A stretch of 64,000 nt of DNA from HGM04593 sp045644465 (lineage in GTDB: Bacteria; Bacteroidota; Bacteroidia; Bacteroidales; Bacteroidaceae): positions 1 to 64,000 of the forward strand of contig JAZRGV010000029.1 in NCBI GenBank assembly GCA_045644465.1, written 5' to 3'. How positions within the stretch are numbered: the stretch's first letter is position 1; each line of letters begins with the position of its first letter. The notes under the pieces are model-generated. The model did no database searches, was not told the DNA's origin, and saw only the letters and a program-made list of their open reading frames with translations. The translations under genes and the position numbers were made by a program. Shown piece by piece: positions 42,594 through 52,920 of this stretch.

Positions 42594-43853
42594 ATGCTGC
42601 ATTATATTTTTGATTGGGTAGTAAAAAGCGACCTTCCGGGAGCAAGACTTCTGACATACGTATCGTTCAGGTCATTGATTGCTGTTGTACTGTCTTTGTT
42701 GCTGTCGGCATGGTTAGGTGGTATTCTTATCAAATACTTCAAGAAAAAGCAGATTACAGAGACGCTGCGCGAATTTGACAAGAACAACCTGAAAGCCGGA
42801 GTACCGACAATGGGCGGTCTGATTATTATAATAGCCATTCTGATACCATGTCTGCTTATTGGAAAGCTCAATAATGTATATATGCTTCTACTATTGGCAA
42901 CAACTGTGTGGCTGGGTATTCTTGGATTTGCCGATGACTACATAAAGACTTTCAAGAAGAATAAAGACGGAATACCCGGAAAGGTAAAGATTATAGCACA
43001 GGTTGCTCTTGGACTGGCGATAGGCCTTACTCTATATCTGAGCCCACAAGCTGTAATGCGTGAGAATATAACTATAGAGAACTCAAACAACACCGAGGAG
43101 GTATTTCACAAGAAGACACCTGAAAAATTGAACAAGACAACTATACCGTTCATAAAGAACCACAATCTCGACTACAGCGAGATAATGTCGTTCTGCGGTA
43201 AATACAAAGAAGAAGCCGGTTGGATTCTATTTGTCATTGTTACAATACTTGTTGTTACAGCAGTTTCCAACGGTGCAAACCTTAACGACGGTATGGACGG
43301 CATGCTTGCCGGCAATGCCGCCATCATAGGCATTGCCCTTGCCCTGCTGGCCTACGTATCGAGCCACGTAGGATGGGCAGAGTACCTTAACATCATGTTC
43401 CTGCCCGGTGCCGAGGAGATTGTTGTCTTTATATTCGCCTTCATTGGTGCACTCATTGGTTTCCTCTGGTACAACGCCTACCCAGCCCAAGTATTCATGG
43501 GCGATACCGGCAGTCTTACCATTGGCGGAATAATCGGTGTAACAGCAATACTTATACACAAGGAGATTCTGCTCATACTGCTCTGTGGTGTATTTGTTGC
43601 CGAAAATCTGTCGGTAATAATGCAGGTAGCATACTTCAAACAGGGCAAAAAGAAAGGAATAAAACAGAGAATCTTCCGCAGAACACCACTTCACCATCAC
43701 TACAATGTCGAAGACGAAAAGCTCGACAAAGAGTGTACATACATATTCAAAGGCCCCGAAAGGCCATTGCATGAAGCAAAGATTACTTTACGTTTTTGGA
43801 TTGTAACGATTATTATGGCTGTTATAACCATCTTGACACTAAAGATAAGATAA
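42594..43853 (+). CDS. mraY: Phospho-MurNAc-pentapeptide transferase MraY
   Basis: The 419-residue protein has about ten membrane helices and the MraY motifs PTMGGLIII, FADDYIKTFKKNKDGIP, NLNDGMDGMLAG, MGDTGSLTIGG and RRTPLHHHYN. It makes lipid I at the inner membrane. A 55-residue insert (about 145-200, with NNTEEVFHKKTPEKLNKTTI) is a Bacteroidota feature not found in E. coli MraY (360 residues). Confidence 0.96.
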   Translation: MLHYIFDWVVKSDLPGARLLTYVSFRSLIAVVLSLLLSAWLGGILIKYFKKKQITETLREFDKNNLKAGVPTMGGLIIIIAILIPCLLIGKLNNVYMLLLLATTVWLGILGFADDYIKTFKKNKDGIPGKVKIIAQVALGLAIGLTLYLSPQAVMRENITIENSNNTEEVFHKKTPEKLNKTTIPFIKNHNLDYSEIMSFCGKYKEEAGWILFVIVTILVVTAVSNGANLNDGMDGMLAGNAAIIGIALALLAYVSSHVGWAEYLNIMFLPGAEEIVVFIFAFIGALIGFLWYNAYPAQVFMGDTGSLTIGGIIGVTAILIHKEILLILLCGVFVAENLSVIMQVAYFKQGKKKGIKQRIFRRTPLHHHYNVEDEKLDKECTYIFKGPERPLHEAKITLRFWIVTIIMAVITILTLKIR

Positions 43854-45185
43854 ATGGAAAAGAAGATTGTAATATTAGGTGCAGGAGAGAGCGGTTGCGG
43901 AGCGGCTGTGCTGGCAAAGAAGCTCGGGTTCGAAGTTTTTGTTTCGGACTTTGGTGCTATAGCAGACAACTACAAACGTATGCTTGACGAAAAAGGCATA
44001 GCATGGGAAGAGAAGAGACACACCGAGGAAATTATACTTAGTGCAGGCGAGATTATCAAAAGCCCGGGCATACCCAATGAAGCACCAATAATAGTAAAGG
44101 CAAAGAATGCCGGAATACCCATCATCTCGGAGATTGAATTTGCAGGGCGATATACTAGAGCCAAAATGATATGCATCACCGGTAGCAACGGCAAGACAAC
44201 AACCACTTCGTTGATATATCATATCTTCCGTGAAGCAGGACTGAATGTAGGACTTGCAGGAAACATTGGCAACAGTCTTGCCCTGCAGGTGGCTGAGGGA
44301 GACAAAGACTATTACATTGTTGAGTTGAGTAGTTTCCAGCTCGACAATATGTACGAGTTCCGCGCAAACGTAGCCGTTCTGATGAACATCACCCCCGACC
44401 ATCTCGATCGTTATGGATACGATATGCAAAACTATGTTGACGCAAAGTTGCGTATTCTCCAGAACCAGGAAGCGGGAGATGCATTCGTCTATTGGAACGA
44501 CGACCCCATAATAAAAAAGGAGTTACCTAAATACAAGCATGGCAAACTCTACCCATTTGCAGAATCAAAGCATAAGGATGCTGCCGCATATACCGAGGCC
44601 GAAAAACTCATATTTACAGAGCCAACACCATTCAATATGGAACTTGAAGAGTTGTCCTTGACAGGAAAACACAACCTATACAACTCCATGGCTGCAGGTA
44701 TATCGGCCAACGTTGCCGGAATACGCAAAGAGACCATACGCGAGGCGTTGAGTTCTTTTGCAGGCGTTGAGCACCGACTCGAAAAAGTGGCAAAAGTAAA
44801 CGGAGTTGAATATATCAATGACTCAAAGGCAACAAACGTTAACAGTTGCTGGTATGCCTTGCAGAGCATGAAAAGCAAGACCATTCTTATACTCGGTGGC
44901 AAAGACAAAGGCAACGACTACAACGAGATTACCGACCTTGTAAAAGAGAAATGCAGCGGACTCATATTCCTTGGAGCCGACAATAGCAAATTACACCAAT
45001 TCTTCGATGGTTTTGGGTTGCCTATAGCCGACACATCCTCTATGCAGGAGTGCGTACAGGCAGCCTATGCAATGGCCAAGAAAGGAGAGACTGTTCTTTT
45101 GAGTCCATGCTGCGCAAGTTTCGACCTGTTCAAGAGTTACGAAGACCGTGGCAAACAGTTTAAAGAGTATGTTTGTAAACTATAA
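43854..45185 (+). CDS. murD: UDP-MurNAc-alanine:D-glutamate ligase MurD
   Basis: The 443-residue Mur ligase begins right after the mraY stop. It has the UDP-binding start IVILGAGESGCG, the ATP loop ITGSNGKTTTTSLI, NITPDHLDRYGY and the C-terminal NDSKATNVNSCWYALQSM and LILGGKDKGNDY. It adds D-glutamate to UDP-MurNAc-Ala in the cytoplasm. Length and motifs are normal. Confidence 0.96.
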   Translation: MEKKIVILGAGESGCGAAVLAKKLGFEVFVSDFGAIADNYKRMLDEKGIAWEEKRHTEEIILSAGEIIKSPGIPNEAPIIVKAKNAGIPIISEIEFAGRYTRAKMICITGSNGKTTTTSLIYHIFREAGLNVGLAGNIGNSLALQVAEGDKDYYIVELSSFQLDNMYEFRANVAVLMNITPDHLDRYGYDMQNYVDAKLRILQNQEAGDAFVYWNDDPIIKKELPKYKHGKLYPFAESKHKDAAAYTEAEKLIFTEPTPFNMELEELSLTGKHNLYNSMAAGISANVAGIRKETIREALSSFAGVEHRLEKVAKVNGVEYINDSKATNVNSCWYALQSMKSKTILILGGKDKGNDYNEITDLVKEKCSGLIFLGADNSKLHQFFDGFGLPIADTSSMQECVQAAYAMAKKGETVLLSPCCASFDLFKSYEDRGKQFKEYVCKL

Positions 45186-45191
45186 ATTCAG

Positions 45192-46421
45192 ATGGGAGTA
45201 GAACAATTAAAAAAATACCTATTTAAAGGAGATAAGACCATTTGGATTATTTTCTTTATCATCTGCGCAATATCTTGGGTGGAGGTATTCAGTGCAACCA
45301 GCAGGCAGATAAACGACGTTAATGGCAACTACCTACAGCCCATCATCAAACATACCATATTCCTTATTGCCGGAATTCTGGTTGTCTTTATCATGCACTA
45401 CATGAAAGTGGCATGGATAAAAAAGATGACATTCATCATTTATGCATTAGGAGTCATCGGAGTCATCTGGGCACAGTTTGACGAGAGTTCGCATATCAAC
45501 GGCAGTGCGCGATGGATAAAGATTATGGGTATGACATTCCAACCAATGGAACTTGTCAAGATGGGGCTTGTTATGGTTACGGCGTATATCAGTTCCGAAT
45601 ATCGGGACGAAGATGGTACAAGCCGTGTCGCATTGAAATATATTGCTCTCTTTGGTGCGCTTCCCATAATCCTAATATTAAAAGAGAACCTCTCTACTGC
45701 AGCCATCATATTACTCACTCTTTATGGAATGATGTTTGTATGCCGTTACCCCAAAGGGCAGATGCTTAAAATATTAGGCATTGCAATAGCAACGGTAACC
45801 CTCGGAGTTACGCTTATTATGTTGGCACCTGAGAAATGGGGCGAAGATAAGGGTTTCAAGCAAAAGGTCATAACCTGGAAACACCGTATTGTCGATTCTG
45901 TCAAAAGCGAGCCTGTAACACCCGAAAACTACGTCATAGAGAATGAGCAAAGAACATATGCAAACATAGCCATCGCATCGAGCAACATTCTGGGATGTGG
46001 CCCTGGCAACTCAAAGCAACGCGATTTCATACCGCACGCACAATCGGACTTCATCTATGCGATAATCATAGAGGAGCTTGGCTTGGCAGGAGGAATCTTT
46101 GTTCTGCTGCTATACATGACATTGTTGTTCCGATGTGGAAAAATCGCGAAGAAATGTGAAGACGCATATCCGGCATACCTTGTTATGGGAGTGGGAATGA
46201 TCATAACCCTGCAAGCATTGGTGCATATGTATATCTCCGTTGGTGATTTTGTTACAGGACAACCTTTGCCACTGATAAGCCAGGGTGGTACCTCGGTTAT
46301 AATAAACTGCGTATATATAGGTATGATTCTGAGCATAAGCCGATATGCAAAGAAGGCCAGTGCCAACCCCAAGCAGACTTTTGAAGAGATAGACAACGAA
46401 AGCATAATCCCAAACAATTAG
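45192..46421 (+). CDS. ftsW: Septal peptidoglycan glycosyltransferase FtsW (SEDS)
   Basis: The 409-residue SEDS protein has about ten membrane helices with INGSARWIKIMGMTFQPMEL, an ENLSTAAIILLTL segment, and FIYAIIIEELGLAGG before GQPLPLISQGGTSV. FtsW polymerises lipid II at the septum as a partner of FtsI. The order murD-ftsW-murG is the usual cluster order; ftsW itself is inferred over RodA because of location. Confidence 0.95.
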   Translation: MGVEQLKKYLFKGDKTIWIIFFIICAISWVEVFSATSRQINDVNGNYLQPIIKHTIFLIAGILVVFIMHYMKVAWIKKMTFIIYALGVIGVIWAQFDESSHINGSARWIKIMGMTFQPMELVKMGLVMVTAYISSEYRDEDGTSRVALKYIALFGALPIILILKENLSTAAIILLTLYGMMFVCRYPKGQMLKILGIAIATVTLGVTLIMLAPEKWGEDKGFKQKVITWKHRIVDSVKSEPVTPENYVIENEQRTYANIAIASSNILGCGPGNSKQRDFIPHAQSDFIYAIIIEELGLAGGIFVLLLYMTLLFRCGKIAKKCEDAYPAYLVMGVGMIITLQALVHMYISVGDFVTGQPLPLISQGGTSVIINCVYIGMILSISRYAKKASANPKQTFEEIDNESIIPNN

Positions 46422-46425
46422 TAAT

Positions 46426-47556
46426 ATGAAAAAAGAGTATAGAATAATCGTCAGCGGTGGCGGTACAGGCGGACACATCTTCCCTGCCCTATCTATTGCA
46501 GATGCCATAAAGAGCAAACATCCCGAAGCGAAGATACTCTTTGTTGGTGCCGACAACAGAATGGAGATGCAACGTGTTCCCGATGCAGGATATGAGATTG
46601 TAGGATTACCCATTGCCGGCTTCAACCGTAAAAATCTTCTAAAGAACATAAAAGTTCTTTGGCTCATTCTAAAAAGCCAAAGAATGGCAAAAAGAATAAT
46701 TAAAAAGTTCGCGCCACACGCAGTGGTAGGCGTTGGTGGATACGCAAGCGGCCCAACACTTAAGATGGCTGCAGGAATGAATATCCCTACACTTATCCAG
46801 GAGCAGAATTCATATGCCGGTGTTACCAACAAGATTCTGTCAAAAAGTGCTAGAATGATTTGCGTGGCATATGACGGTATGGAGCGGTTCTTCCCGAAAG
46901 AGAAAATAAAGATGACAGGCAACCCGGTACGCAAGAGCCTCATCGAGATGAGAACCAACCGCAGTGAAGCCATAAAGACAATAGGACTCGACGAAAACAA
47001 GAAATGCGTGCTCATCGTTGGCGGAAGCCTTGGCGCACGAAGCATAAACGAAGCAGTACTTGCCAACATAGCTACTATAAGAGAAAACAGCAACATACAG
47101 TTCATTTGGCAAACAGGAAAGCTCTATTTCGAAGAAATGAAAGAGAGATGCGAAGCCATTGGCAAGCCCGAGAACATTACAATAACCGATTTTGTGTCAA
47201 ACATGGCAGCGGCATTAGGCGCAGCCGACCTTGTTGTCTCACGTGCCGGAGCAGGTTCCATCTCGGAGTTTGCATTATTGGGCAAAGCCGTGATACTTGT
47301 GCCGTCGCCAAATGTCTCGGAAGACCATCAAACAAAAAACGCAATGGCCCTTGTAGAGAAAGAGGCAGCCATACACGTTCCCGACTCAAAAGCAAAAGAG
47401 GAACTGATAAAAACAGCAATCGATACAGTGCTTGATGAGAAAAAGATTGCTACTCTTGAAAAAAACGTTGAGAAACTGGGCATGCCAAACGCAGCAGAAA
47501 TCATAGCCGAGGAGGTTATAAGACTTGCAGATGCATATATCGAAGCAAAACATTAA
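46426..47556 (+). CDS. murG: Lipid II synthase MurG
   Basis: The 376-residue GT28 enzyme has VSGGGTGGHIFPALSIADAI, GVGGYASGP, the Gly-rich VGGSLGARSINEAV and the UDP-GlcNAc site SRAGAGSISEFALLGKAVILVP. It transfers GlcNAc from UDP to lipid I on the inner face of the membrane. Gap to ftsW is 4 bases. Confidence 0.96.
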   Translation: MKKEYRIIVSGGGTGGHIFPALSIADAIKSKHPEAKILFVGADNRMEMQRVPDAGYEIVGLPIAGFNRKNLLKNIKVLWLILKSQRMAKRIIKKFAPHAVVGVGGYASGPTLKMAAGMNIPTLIQEQNSYAGVTNKILSKSARMICVAYDGMERFFPKEKIKMTGNPVRKSLIEMRTNRSEAIKTIGLDENKKCVLIVGGSLGARSINEAVLANIATIRENSNIQFIWQTGKLYFEEMKERCEAIGKPENITITDFVSNMAAALGAADLVVSRAGAGSISEFALLGKAVILVPSPNVSEDHQTKNAMALVEKEAAIHVPDSKAKEELIKTAIDTVLDEKKIATLEKNVEKLGMPNAAEIIAEEVIRLADAYIEAKH

Positions 47557-47570
47557 AAAAAGAGAAAAGA

Positions 47571-48953
47571 ATGAAACTTGAAGATATCAAATCGGTATAT
47601 TTTCTTGGTGCCGGAGGCATTGGTATGAGCGCGCTTGTACGCTATTTCCTTAGCGAGGGCAAGTTCGTTGCCGGATATGACCGCACACCAAGTGCACTCA
47701 CCGGCAAGCTCATTGAGGAAGGAGCGCGGTTGCACTTCGACGAGAGTGTAGAACTTATTCCCGACGAGTGTAGCAACCCGGCTGATACATTGGTGATATT
47801 CACCCCCGCCATACCAAGCAACCATAAAGAACTGGAATATTTCAAAAGCCGAGGGTTTGACATAAAGAAACGCGCCGAGGTGCTTGGAATAATAACAAAA
47901 GGAAAGTCGGGCGTATGCGCAGCCGGAACACACGGAAAGACAACTACATCTACTATGACTGCGCACTTGTTGCATCAGTCACACGTAGATTGCGCGGCAT
48001 TCCTTGGTGGCATATCCAAGAACTACAAGAGTAATCTCATCTTGAGCAACAAGAGCGATCTGGTTGTTATTGAAGCCGACGAATACGACCGTTCATTCCT
48101 GCATCTTGAGCCATATATAGCCACAATAACATCGGCCGACCCCGACCATCTGGATATATACGGTAACAAAGAGAACTACCTTGAAGCATTTGCGCAGTTC
48201 ACCGAGAGAATAAGAGAGAACGGATACCTTATAATACACGAAGGGCTTGAGGTTGTGCCACGCACAAAGCCAAGTGTAAAGACATATACCTACGGACGCG
48301 AAAGCGGTGATTTCCATGCCGAAAATATAAGAATAGGTAACGGACGTATCGTTATTGACTATGTTTCGCCATGGCAGAAGATTGAAGATGTGGAATTGGG
48401 AGTACCTGTAAGTATAAACATTGAGAACGGAGTTGCATCTATGGCAATGGCCGAGATATGCGGAGCAACAGCAAGCGAACTAAAGGAGGGAATGGCAAGC
48501 TTTGCGGGTGCCGACAGGCGTTTCGATTTTCACATCAAACGCGATGACCTTGTGTTGTTGAGCGACTATGCCCACCACCCCGACGAGGTACGCGCCTGCG
48601 CTAAATCGCTAAAGGAACTCTACAAGAACAAGAAAGTAACCGCACTTTTTCAGCCACATTTATATAGTCGTACAGCCGATTTTTACAAAGAGTTTGCACA
48701 AAGCCTCTCATTGTTCGACAAGGTAATTCTTGTTGACATATACCCTGCACGCGAAGAGCCTATACCGGGCGTCACAAGCAAACTCATTTACGACTGTCTC
48801 GACGAGAATATAGAGAAAGCGATGTGCAGCAGAAAGGATGTACTCGAATGCATAGAAAAAGAGAAAGAGAATATCGAAGTACTTGTTTCCCTTGGAGCAG
48901 GAGATATAGAAAACGACATTCCAGAAATGAAAAGAATACTTGAAAACAGATAA
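47571..48953 (+). CDS. murC: UDP-MurNAc:L-alanine ligase MurC
   Basis: The 460-residue enzyme has the N-terminal GAGGIGMSALVRYFLSEG, the ATP loop AAGTHGKTTTSTMTAHLL, EADEYDRSFLHL and the late SDYAHHPDEVRA and ALFQPHLYSRT. It adds L-alanine to UDP-MurNAc. Murein ligases C, D and E all lie in this operon; MurF is not in this window. Confidence 0.96.
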   Translation: MKLEDIKSVYFLGAGGIGMSALVRYFLSEGKFVAGYDRTPSALTGKLIEEGARLHFDESVELIPDECSNPADTLVIFTPAIPSNHKELEYFKSRGFDIKKRAEVLGIITKGKSGVCAAGTHGKTTTSTMTAHLLHQSHVDCAAFLGGISKNYKSNLILSNKSDLVVIEADEYDRSFLHLEPYIATITSADPDHLDIYGNKENYLEAFAQFTERIRENGYLIIHEGLEVVPRTKPSVKTYTYGRESGDFHAENIRIGNGRIVIDYVSPWQKIEDVELGVPVSINIENGVASMAMAEICGATASELKEGMASFAGADRRFDFHIKRDDLVLLSDYAHHPDEVRACAKSLKELYKNKKVTALFQPHLYSRTADFYKEFAQSLSLFDKVILVDIYPAREEPIPGVTSKLIYDCLDENIEKAMCSRKDVLECIEKEKENIEVLVSLGAGDIENDIPEMKRILENR

Positions 48954-49685
48954 ATGTTCAAACGAATACTAAAATATTTGCTTGTTGCAATAATTGTATG
49001 TTATACATTTTTTGCACTGGTTATAATTCCGTCGAAAGAAAAGAGCGGAATATGCCGTGGCGTGCTTATAAATGTAAACGACAACGACCTGGCAATCATA
49101 AGTAGCGACGAAGTGATGGAGATTCTCAAGAAAGAGGAGCTGGACCCTACTGACAAGGAGATCAATAGCTTCAACTGCCATGACATCGAACACTTCATAG
49201 ACAACATATCGCTGATAGAGAAGAGTCAGGTATATAAAAGTATAAAAGGATACACAATAATAGATATTGACTGCCGCATCCCAATCATAAAAGTCTATGA
49301 CAAGAACAATAATGTTTACCACATAGACGAGAACGGCAATATTGTACGTGGAATACATAAAGCACTGCATCTTCCCATTGCCAACGGATTCATCGACGAC
49401 AGCATTGCCACCAATGAGGTTATGGAAATTGCAAAAGCAATAAACGAGGACAAATTCTGGAGTTCACAGATAGAACAGATATATTTCGACAACGACCGTC
49501 GCATAACAATGGTTCCGCGCGTAGGTAACCACGTAATAGAATTTGGTGAAGCCGAGAATATAGAAAACAAATTGGACAAGCTCCATACATTCTACCTTAA
49601 CGGTATGAACACTGTTGGCTGGAACAAATACAGCAAAATAAACATTGAAATTAAAGACAAAGTTATCTGCACACAAAGAAAATAG
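48954..49685 (+). CDS. ftsQ: Division protein FtsQ
   Basis: The 243-residue protein has one N-terminal membrane helix (ILKYLLVAIIVCYTFFALVI) and a periplasmic part with a POTRA-like segment (50-120) and a beta domain. It follows murC without a gap and precedes ftsA, the classical ftsQ location. FtsQ links cytoplasmic FtsA/Z with the periplasmic FtsWI. Sequence similarity alone would be weak, so the name rests strongly on location and topology. Confidence 0.88.
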   Translation: MFKRILKYLLVAIIVCYTFFALVIIPSKEKSGICRGVLINVNDNDLAIISSDEVMEILKKEELDPTDKEINSFNCHDIEHFIDNISLIEKSQVYKSIKGYTIIDIDCRIPIIKVYDKNNNVYHIDENGNIVRGIHKALHLPIANGFIDDSIATNEVMEIAKAINEDKFWSSQIEQIYFDNDRRITMVPRVGNHVIEFGEAENIENKLDKLHTFYLNGMNTVGWNKYSKINIEIKDKVICTQRK

Positions 49686-49688
49686 CAT

Positions 49689-51065
49689 ATGATAAGAACC
49701 GATTACATAACAGCCATTGAGATAAGTTCATCAAAGATCTCTGGAACCGTAGGTGTAAACACATACGAAGGCATCAAGATTCTGGCAGCTGCAAGCATTC
49801 CGGTAGAAGGATTTATTTCGAAAGGTGTTGTACGCAACGTTGACGAAACCAGCAATGCGCTTAACCGCATCATAAACTCACTCGAAGAGAAACTCGACAA
49901 TGTTGCCATCAAAAGAGCCTATATATCCCTTGCCGGACTCACTATGCAGTCAATAAAATCAAAAGTGGTACGCGAGTTCGACTGTTACACAAAAATAACA
50001 CAGGATATAATCAACGGGATGGTCGAGGAAAACGACAATTCCTTCAACACCCCACAAGGATACCGACGAGTAGAAGCCATTAGCCAGGAATACAAGCTCG
50101 ATGGCAAGCCCGACAAGAACCCTGTTGGTGCACCTACACGACACATCGAAGGAAACTATTTGAATATCATCGTTAAAGAGCAGTTCCTTGACCAGCTCAA
50201 CGACTGCTTCAGACAGGCTGAGATTGATATTGAGGATAGCTTCTGCGCAGCACGTATGGATGCCGACATTATATTGCCGGCCGACGCAAGACGCAATGGT
50301 TGCGCCCTTGTAAACATTGGAGCAGACACAACCACCATTGTAATATACAAAAACGATATGATGCGCAAACTTGCTGTTGTACCGTTGGGCAGCAACAATA
50401 TTACAATGGACCTTTGCTCATTGCAGATTTCAAAGAACGAAGCAGAAGAAATCAAGATAACACATGGTTATAAACCGGCAAACGGTGATATATGCTCTGT
50501 TGACAGCGACACTGTAAACAATGTAATAGGTGCAAGAATGAACGAGATTCTTCAAAACGTAAAATACCAGATAGAAGAGTCTAACGAAAATGTAGTACAC
50601 ATAATTTTTACCGGAGGTGGTTCAAAGCTCAAGAACTTTGAGTTGCTGCTGGATGAATATATTCCAAACTACAGATGCAATATTGTTTCAGAACCGAAGT
50701 TCAGCCTTATAAGCAGCAACGGCGTGAACCTGAATGGAATTTTCTCGACTGCTCTCTACAGCCTTCTTAAACTAGGAAGCGTAAATTGTTGCGAAGAGCT
50801 GAAACCTGCAACATACACTCCACCTGTAGAGCAGAAGCTGGAATTCCTTGAAAACGACGAGCTACAGGAGGAGATAAAAGAAGAGCCACAGAAGCCAAAA
50901 GAGGAAAACAAAAAGGAGGAGAGCGCACCAAAGAACACCTCTACCAAGAAACCGTCGAAATGGAGCAAACTTATAGACACTGTAAAAAACACAGTTACCC
51001 AAGGAACACTTGATTTTATTGGACAAATCACTGAAGATGACGACGCAGACAACAATAACAAATAA
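49689..51065 (+). CDS. ftsA: Actin-like division protein FtsA
   Basis: The 458-residue protein has the actin fold: IEISSSKISGTVGV (phosphate 1), SHS2/1C domain at about 80-160, LVNIGADTTTIVIY (phosphate 2) and IIFTGGGSKLKNFELLL (adenosine). It anchors FtsZ to the membrane. The C-terminal 80 residues are charged and low in complexity (QEEIKEEPQKPKEENKKEES) and then have KWSKLIDTVKNTVTQ, a probable amphipathic membrane-targeting helix. Confidence 0.95.
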   Translation: MIRTDYITAIEISSSKISGTVGVNTYEGIKILAAASIPVEGFISKGVVRNVDETSNALNRIINSLEEKLDNVAIKRAYISLAGLTMQSIKSKVVREFDCYTKITQDIINGMVEENDNSFNTPQGYRRVEAISQEYKLDGKPDKNPVGAPTRHIEGNYLNIIVKEQFLDQLNDCFRQAEIDIEDSFCAARMDADIILPADARRNGCALVNIGADTTTIVIYKNDMMRKLAVVPLGSNNITMDLCSLQISKNEAEEIKITHGYKPANGDICSVDSDTVNNVIGARMNEILQNVKYQIEESNENVVHIIFTGGGSKLKNFELLLDEYIPNYRCNIVSEPKFSLISSNGVNLNGIFSTALYSLLKLGSVNCCEELKPATYTPPVEQKLEFLENDELQEEIKEEPQKPKEENKKEESAPKNTSTKKPSKWSKLIDTVKNTVTQGTLDFIGQITEDDDADNNNK

Positions 51066-51082
51066 AAATGATACAATAGAGT

Positions 51083-52462
51083 ATGAATATGAATGAACCT
51101 ATAAAGAAAAGCCTTCCATTTGCCATTCCTACGGACGCACCAAGAATAATAAAAGTAATAGGTGTCGGTGGTGGAGGAAGCAATGCCGTACACAACATGT
51201 ACCGCAAGGGCATACACAATGTATCATTTGTTGTATGCAACACCGACATACAGGCACTGCAGAATTCACCTATACCCAAGAAGATACAGCTTGGACAAAC
51301 TATAACAGAGGGACTCGGAGCCGGAAATGACCCCGAGGTGGCACGCTGTGCAGCCGAAGAGAGCCGCGAAGAGATAGCCAACCTCTTTAACGACGGCACA
51401 AAGATGGCATTCATCACTGCCGGCATGGGAGGAGGTACAGGAACAGGTGCAGCACCTGTCGTTGCCGAAATAGCAAAGAGCCTTGGTATTCTAACTGTAG
51501 GAATTGTAACCATTCCCTTCAAGTTCGAAATGACCGGCAAGATAAAGCAGGCCCTCAAAGGTGTAATAGAGATTTCAAAGCATGTCGATGCATTACTTGT
51601 TATCAACAATCAGCGTCTTATCGACATTTATCCAAAGTTGAATGTAACCGAGGGTTTTCGCATTGTTGACGACGTGTTGACAACAGCCACCAAGAGTATT
51701 GCCGAAATCATAACAGCTCGTGGCACCATCAACCTCGACTTCCGCGATGTAAGCAAGATTCTTAAAAACGGTGGTGTAGCCATAATGAGCTATGGCATAG
51801 AGAAAGGCGAGATGCGTGTTTCACGCGCATTCAAAAGTGCTATGCACTCACCTTTGCTGAACGACAACGACATCTATAAATCGAAAAAAATTCTTTTCAA
51901 CATATACCATAACCCCAACGACCCGGTCCGCGTTGAGGAGATGGCAGAAGTTGAGACATTCATGGAGCAGTTCAAAGATGAGAACATAGAACTCATATGG
52001 GGCTTGAGCCAGGATTTGAACCTTGAAAAGGGAGAAGTCAAGGTAACAGTACTTGCTACCGGCTTCGGAATGAAAGATATACCCGACATGCAACCAATCA
52101 TCCAAAAGGACGAAGCCCTGGAAAAGGAACTTTCACGTGCCGAACAGGAGAAAAGGCAAAAAGAGGAGCAGAAACTAGAGAACATGCTCGAAGTATTCTA
52201 TAAACCCGATTTCAAGGTTTACATCTTTAAAGGTGAGGATATGTACAACGAGGAACTTCTTGCCGCACTTGACAACTCTCCTACATACAGCCGCTCCGCA
52301 CAGGAACTTGAAAGAATTATGGAAATACCGTCAGCCACATCACAGCCCGTCAAGAGCACTGCCATAGAGGAGATAAACACCGCAACACCCGATGAGGAGA
52401 TACTAAACAACGAAGGCGAAGAATATGTTGAACAGGAAAACAATTCAGAAACAATACAATAA
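51083..52462 (+). CDS. ftsZ: Tubulin-like division GTPase FtsZ
   Basis: The 459-residue protein has the tubulin signature GGGTGTGAAPVVAEIAK, GVGGGGSNAVHNMYRKG and the T7 loop NLDFRDV. FtsZ forms the Z ring. The tail after residue 330 is long, Glu-rich and contains a coiled segment (ALEKELSRAEQEKRQKEEQK) and a conserved-looking NEELLAALDNSPTYSR, perhaps the FtsA-binding peptide of the lineage. Start could be the ATG at 51089; both are in frame. Confidence 0.97.
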   Translation: MNMNEPIKKSLPFAIPTDAPRIIKVIGVGGGGSNAVHNMYRKGIHNVSFVVCNTDIQALQNSPIPKKIQLGQTITEGLGAGNDPEVARCAAEESREEIANLFNDGTKMAFITAGMGGGTGTGAAPVVAEIAKSLGILTVGIVTIPFKFEMTGKIKQALKGVIEISKHVDALLVINNQRLIDIYPKLNVTEGFRIVDDVLTTATKSIAEIITARGTINLDFRDVSKILKNGGVAIMSYGIEKGEMRVSRAFKSAMHSPLLNDNDIYKSKKILFNIYHNPNDPVRVEEMAEVETFMEQFKDENIELIWGLSQDLNLEKGEVKVTVLATGFGMKDIPDMQPIIQKDEALEKELSRAEQEKRQKEEQKLENMLEVFYKPDFKVYIFKGEDMYNEELLAALDNSPTYSRSAQELERIMEIPSATSQPVKSTAIEEINTATPDEEILNNEGEEYVEQENNSETIQ

Positions 52463-52467
52463 TTAAT

Positions 52468-52920
52468 ATGGAACTTTTTGACATTATCAGCAACGACATC
52501 AAGGATGCGATGAAAGCCAAGGACAAAGTTGCCCTTGATACACTCCGTAATATAAAGAAAGTGCTTCTCGAAGCAAAGACTGCCCCGGGAGCAGGAGATA
52601 CTGTAAGCGACGACACAGCAATAAAGATTATTCAGAAACTGGTGAAGCAGGGCAAAGAGTCGGCAGAGCTATACAGTAGCCAGAACCGTCCCGAACTTGC
52701 ACAGGAGGAACTTGCACAGGTTGCAGTGATGGAACGCTACCTTCCCAAGCAGATGAGCGAAGAGGAAGTTACAGCTGTTCTCAAAGAGATCATTGCCCAG
52801 ACAGGTGCATCAACACCTCAGGATATGGGCAAAGTTATGGGCGTTGCAACAAAACAGCTTGCAGGCAAAGCCGAGGGCAGAGTAATATCTACAATAGTAA
52901 AACAACTTCTGCAGAACTAA
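52468..52920 (+). CDS. YqeY-like GatB domain protein
   Basis: The 150-residue protein has two helical halves of the YqeY/GatB C-terminal kind (IKDAMKAKDKVALDTLRNIK; RYLPKQMSEEEVTAVLKEII). The domain is the tRNA-binding tail of GatB amidotransferase, found alone in YqeY. It is at the end of the dcw operon, as in other Bacteroidota. Its last four bases overlap the convergent recO gene. The function as a free protein is not known. Confidence 0.88.
   Translation: MELFDIISNDIKDAMKAKDKVALDTLRNIKKVLLEAKTAPGAGDTVSDDTAIKIIQKLVKQGKESAELYSSQNRPELAQEELAQVAVMERYLPKQMSEEEVTAVLKEIIAQTGASTPQDMGKVMGVATKQLAGKAEGRVISTIVKQLLQN

Noticed and set aside
46110..47105. 331-residue minus-strand frame opposite ftsW/murG
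   Set aside because: Shadow frame; both plus-strand genes are certain and fill the region.
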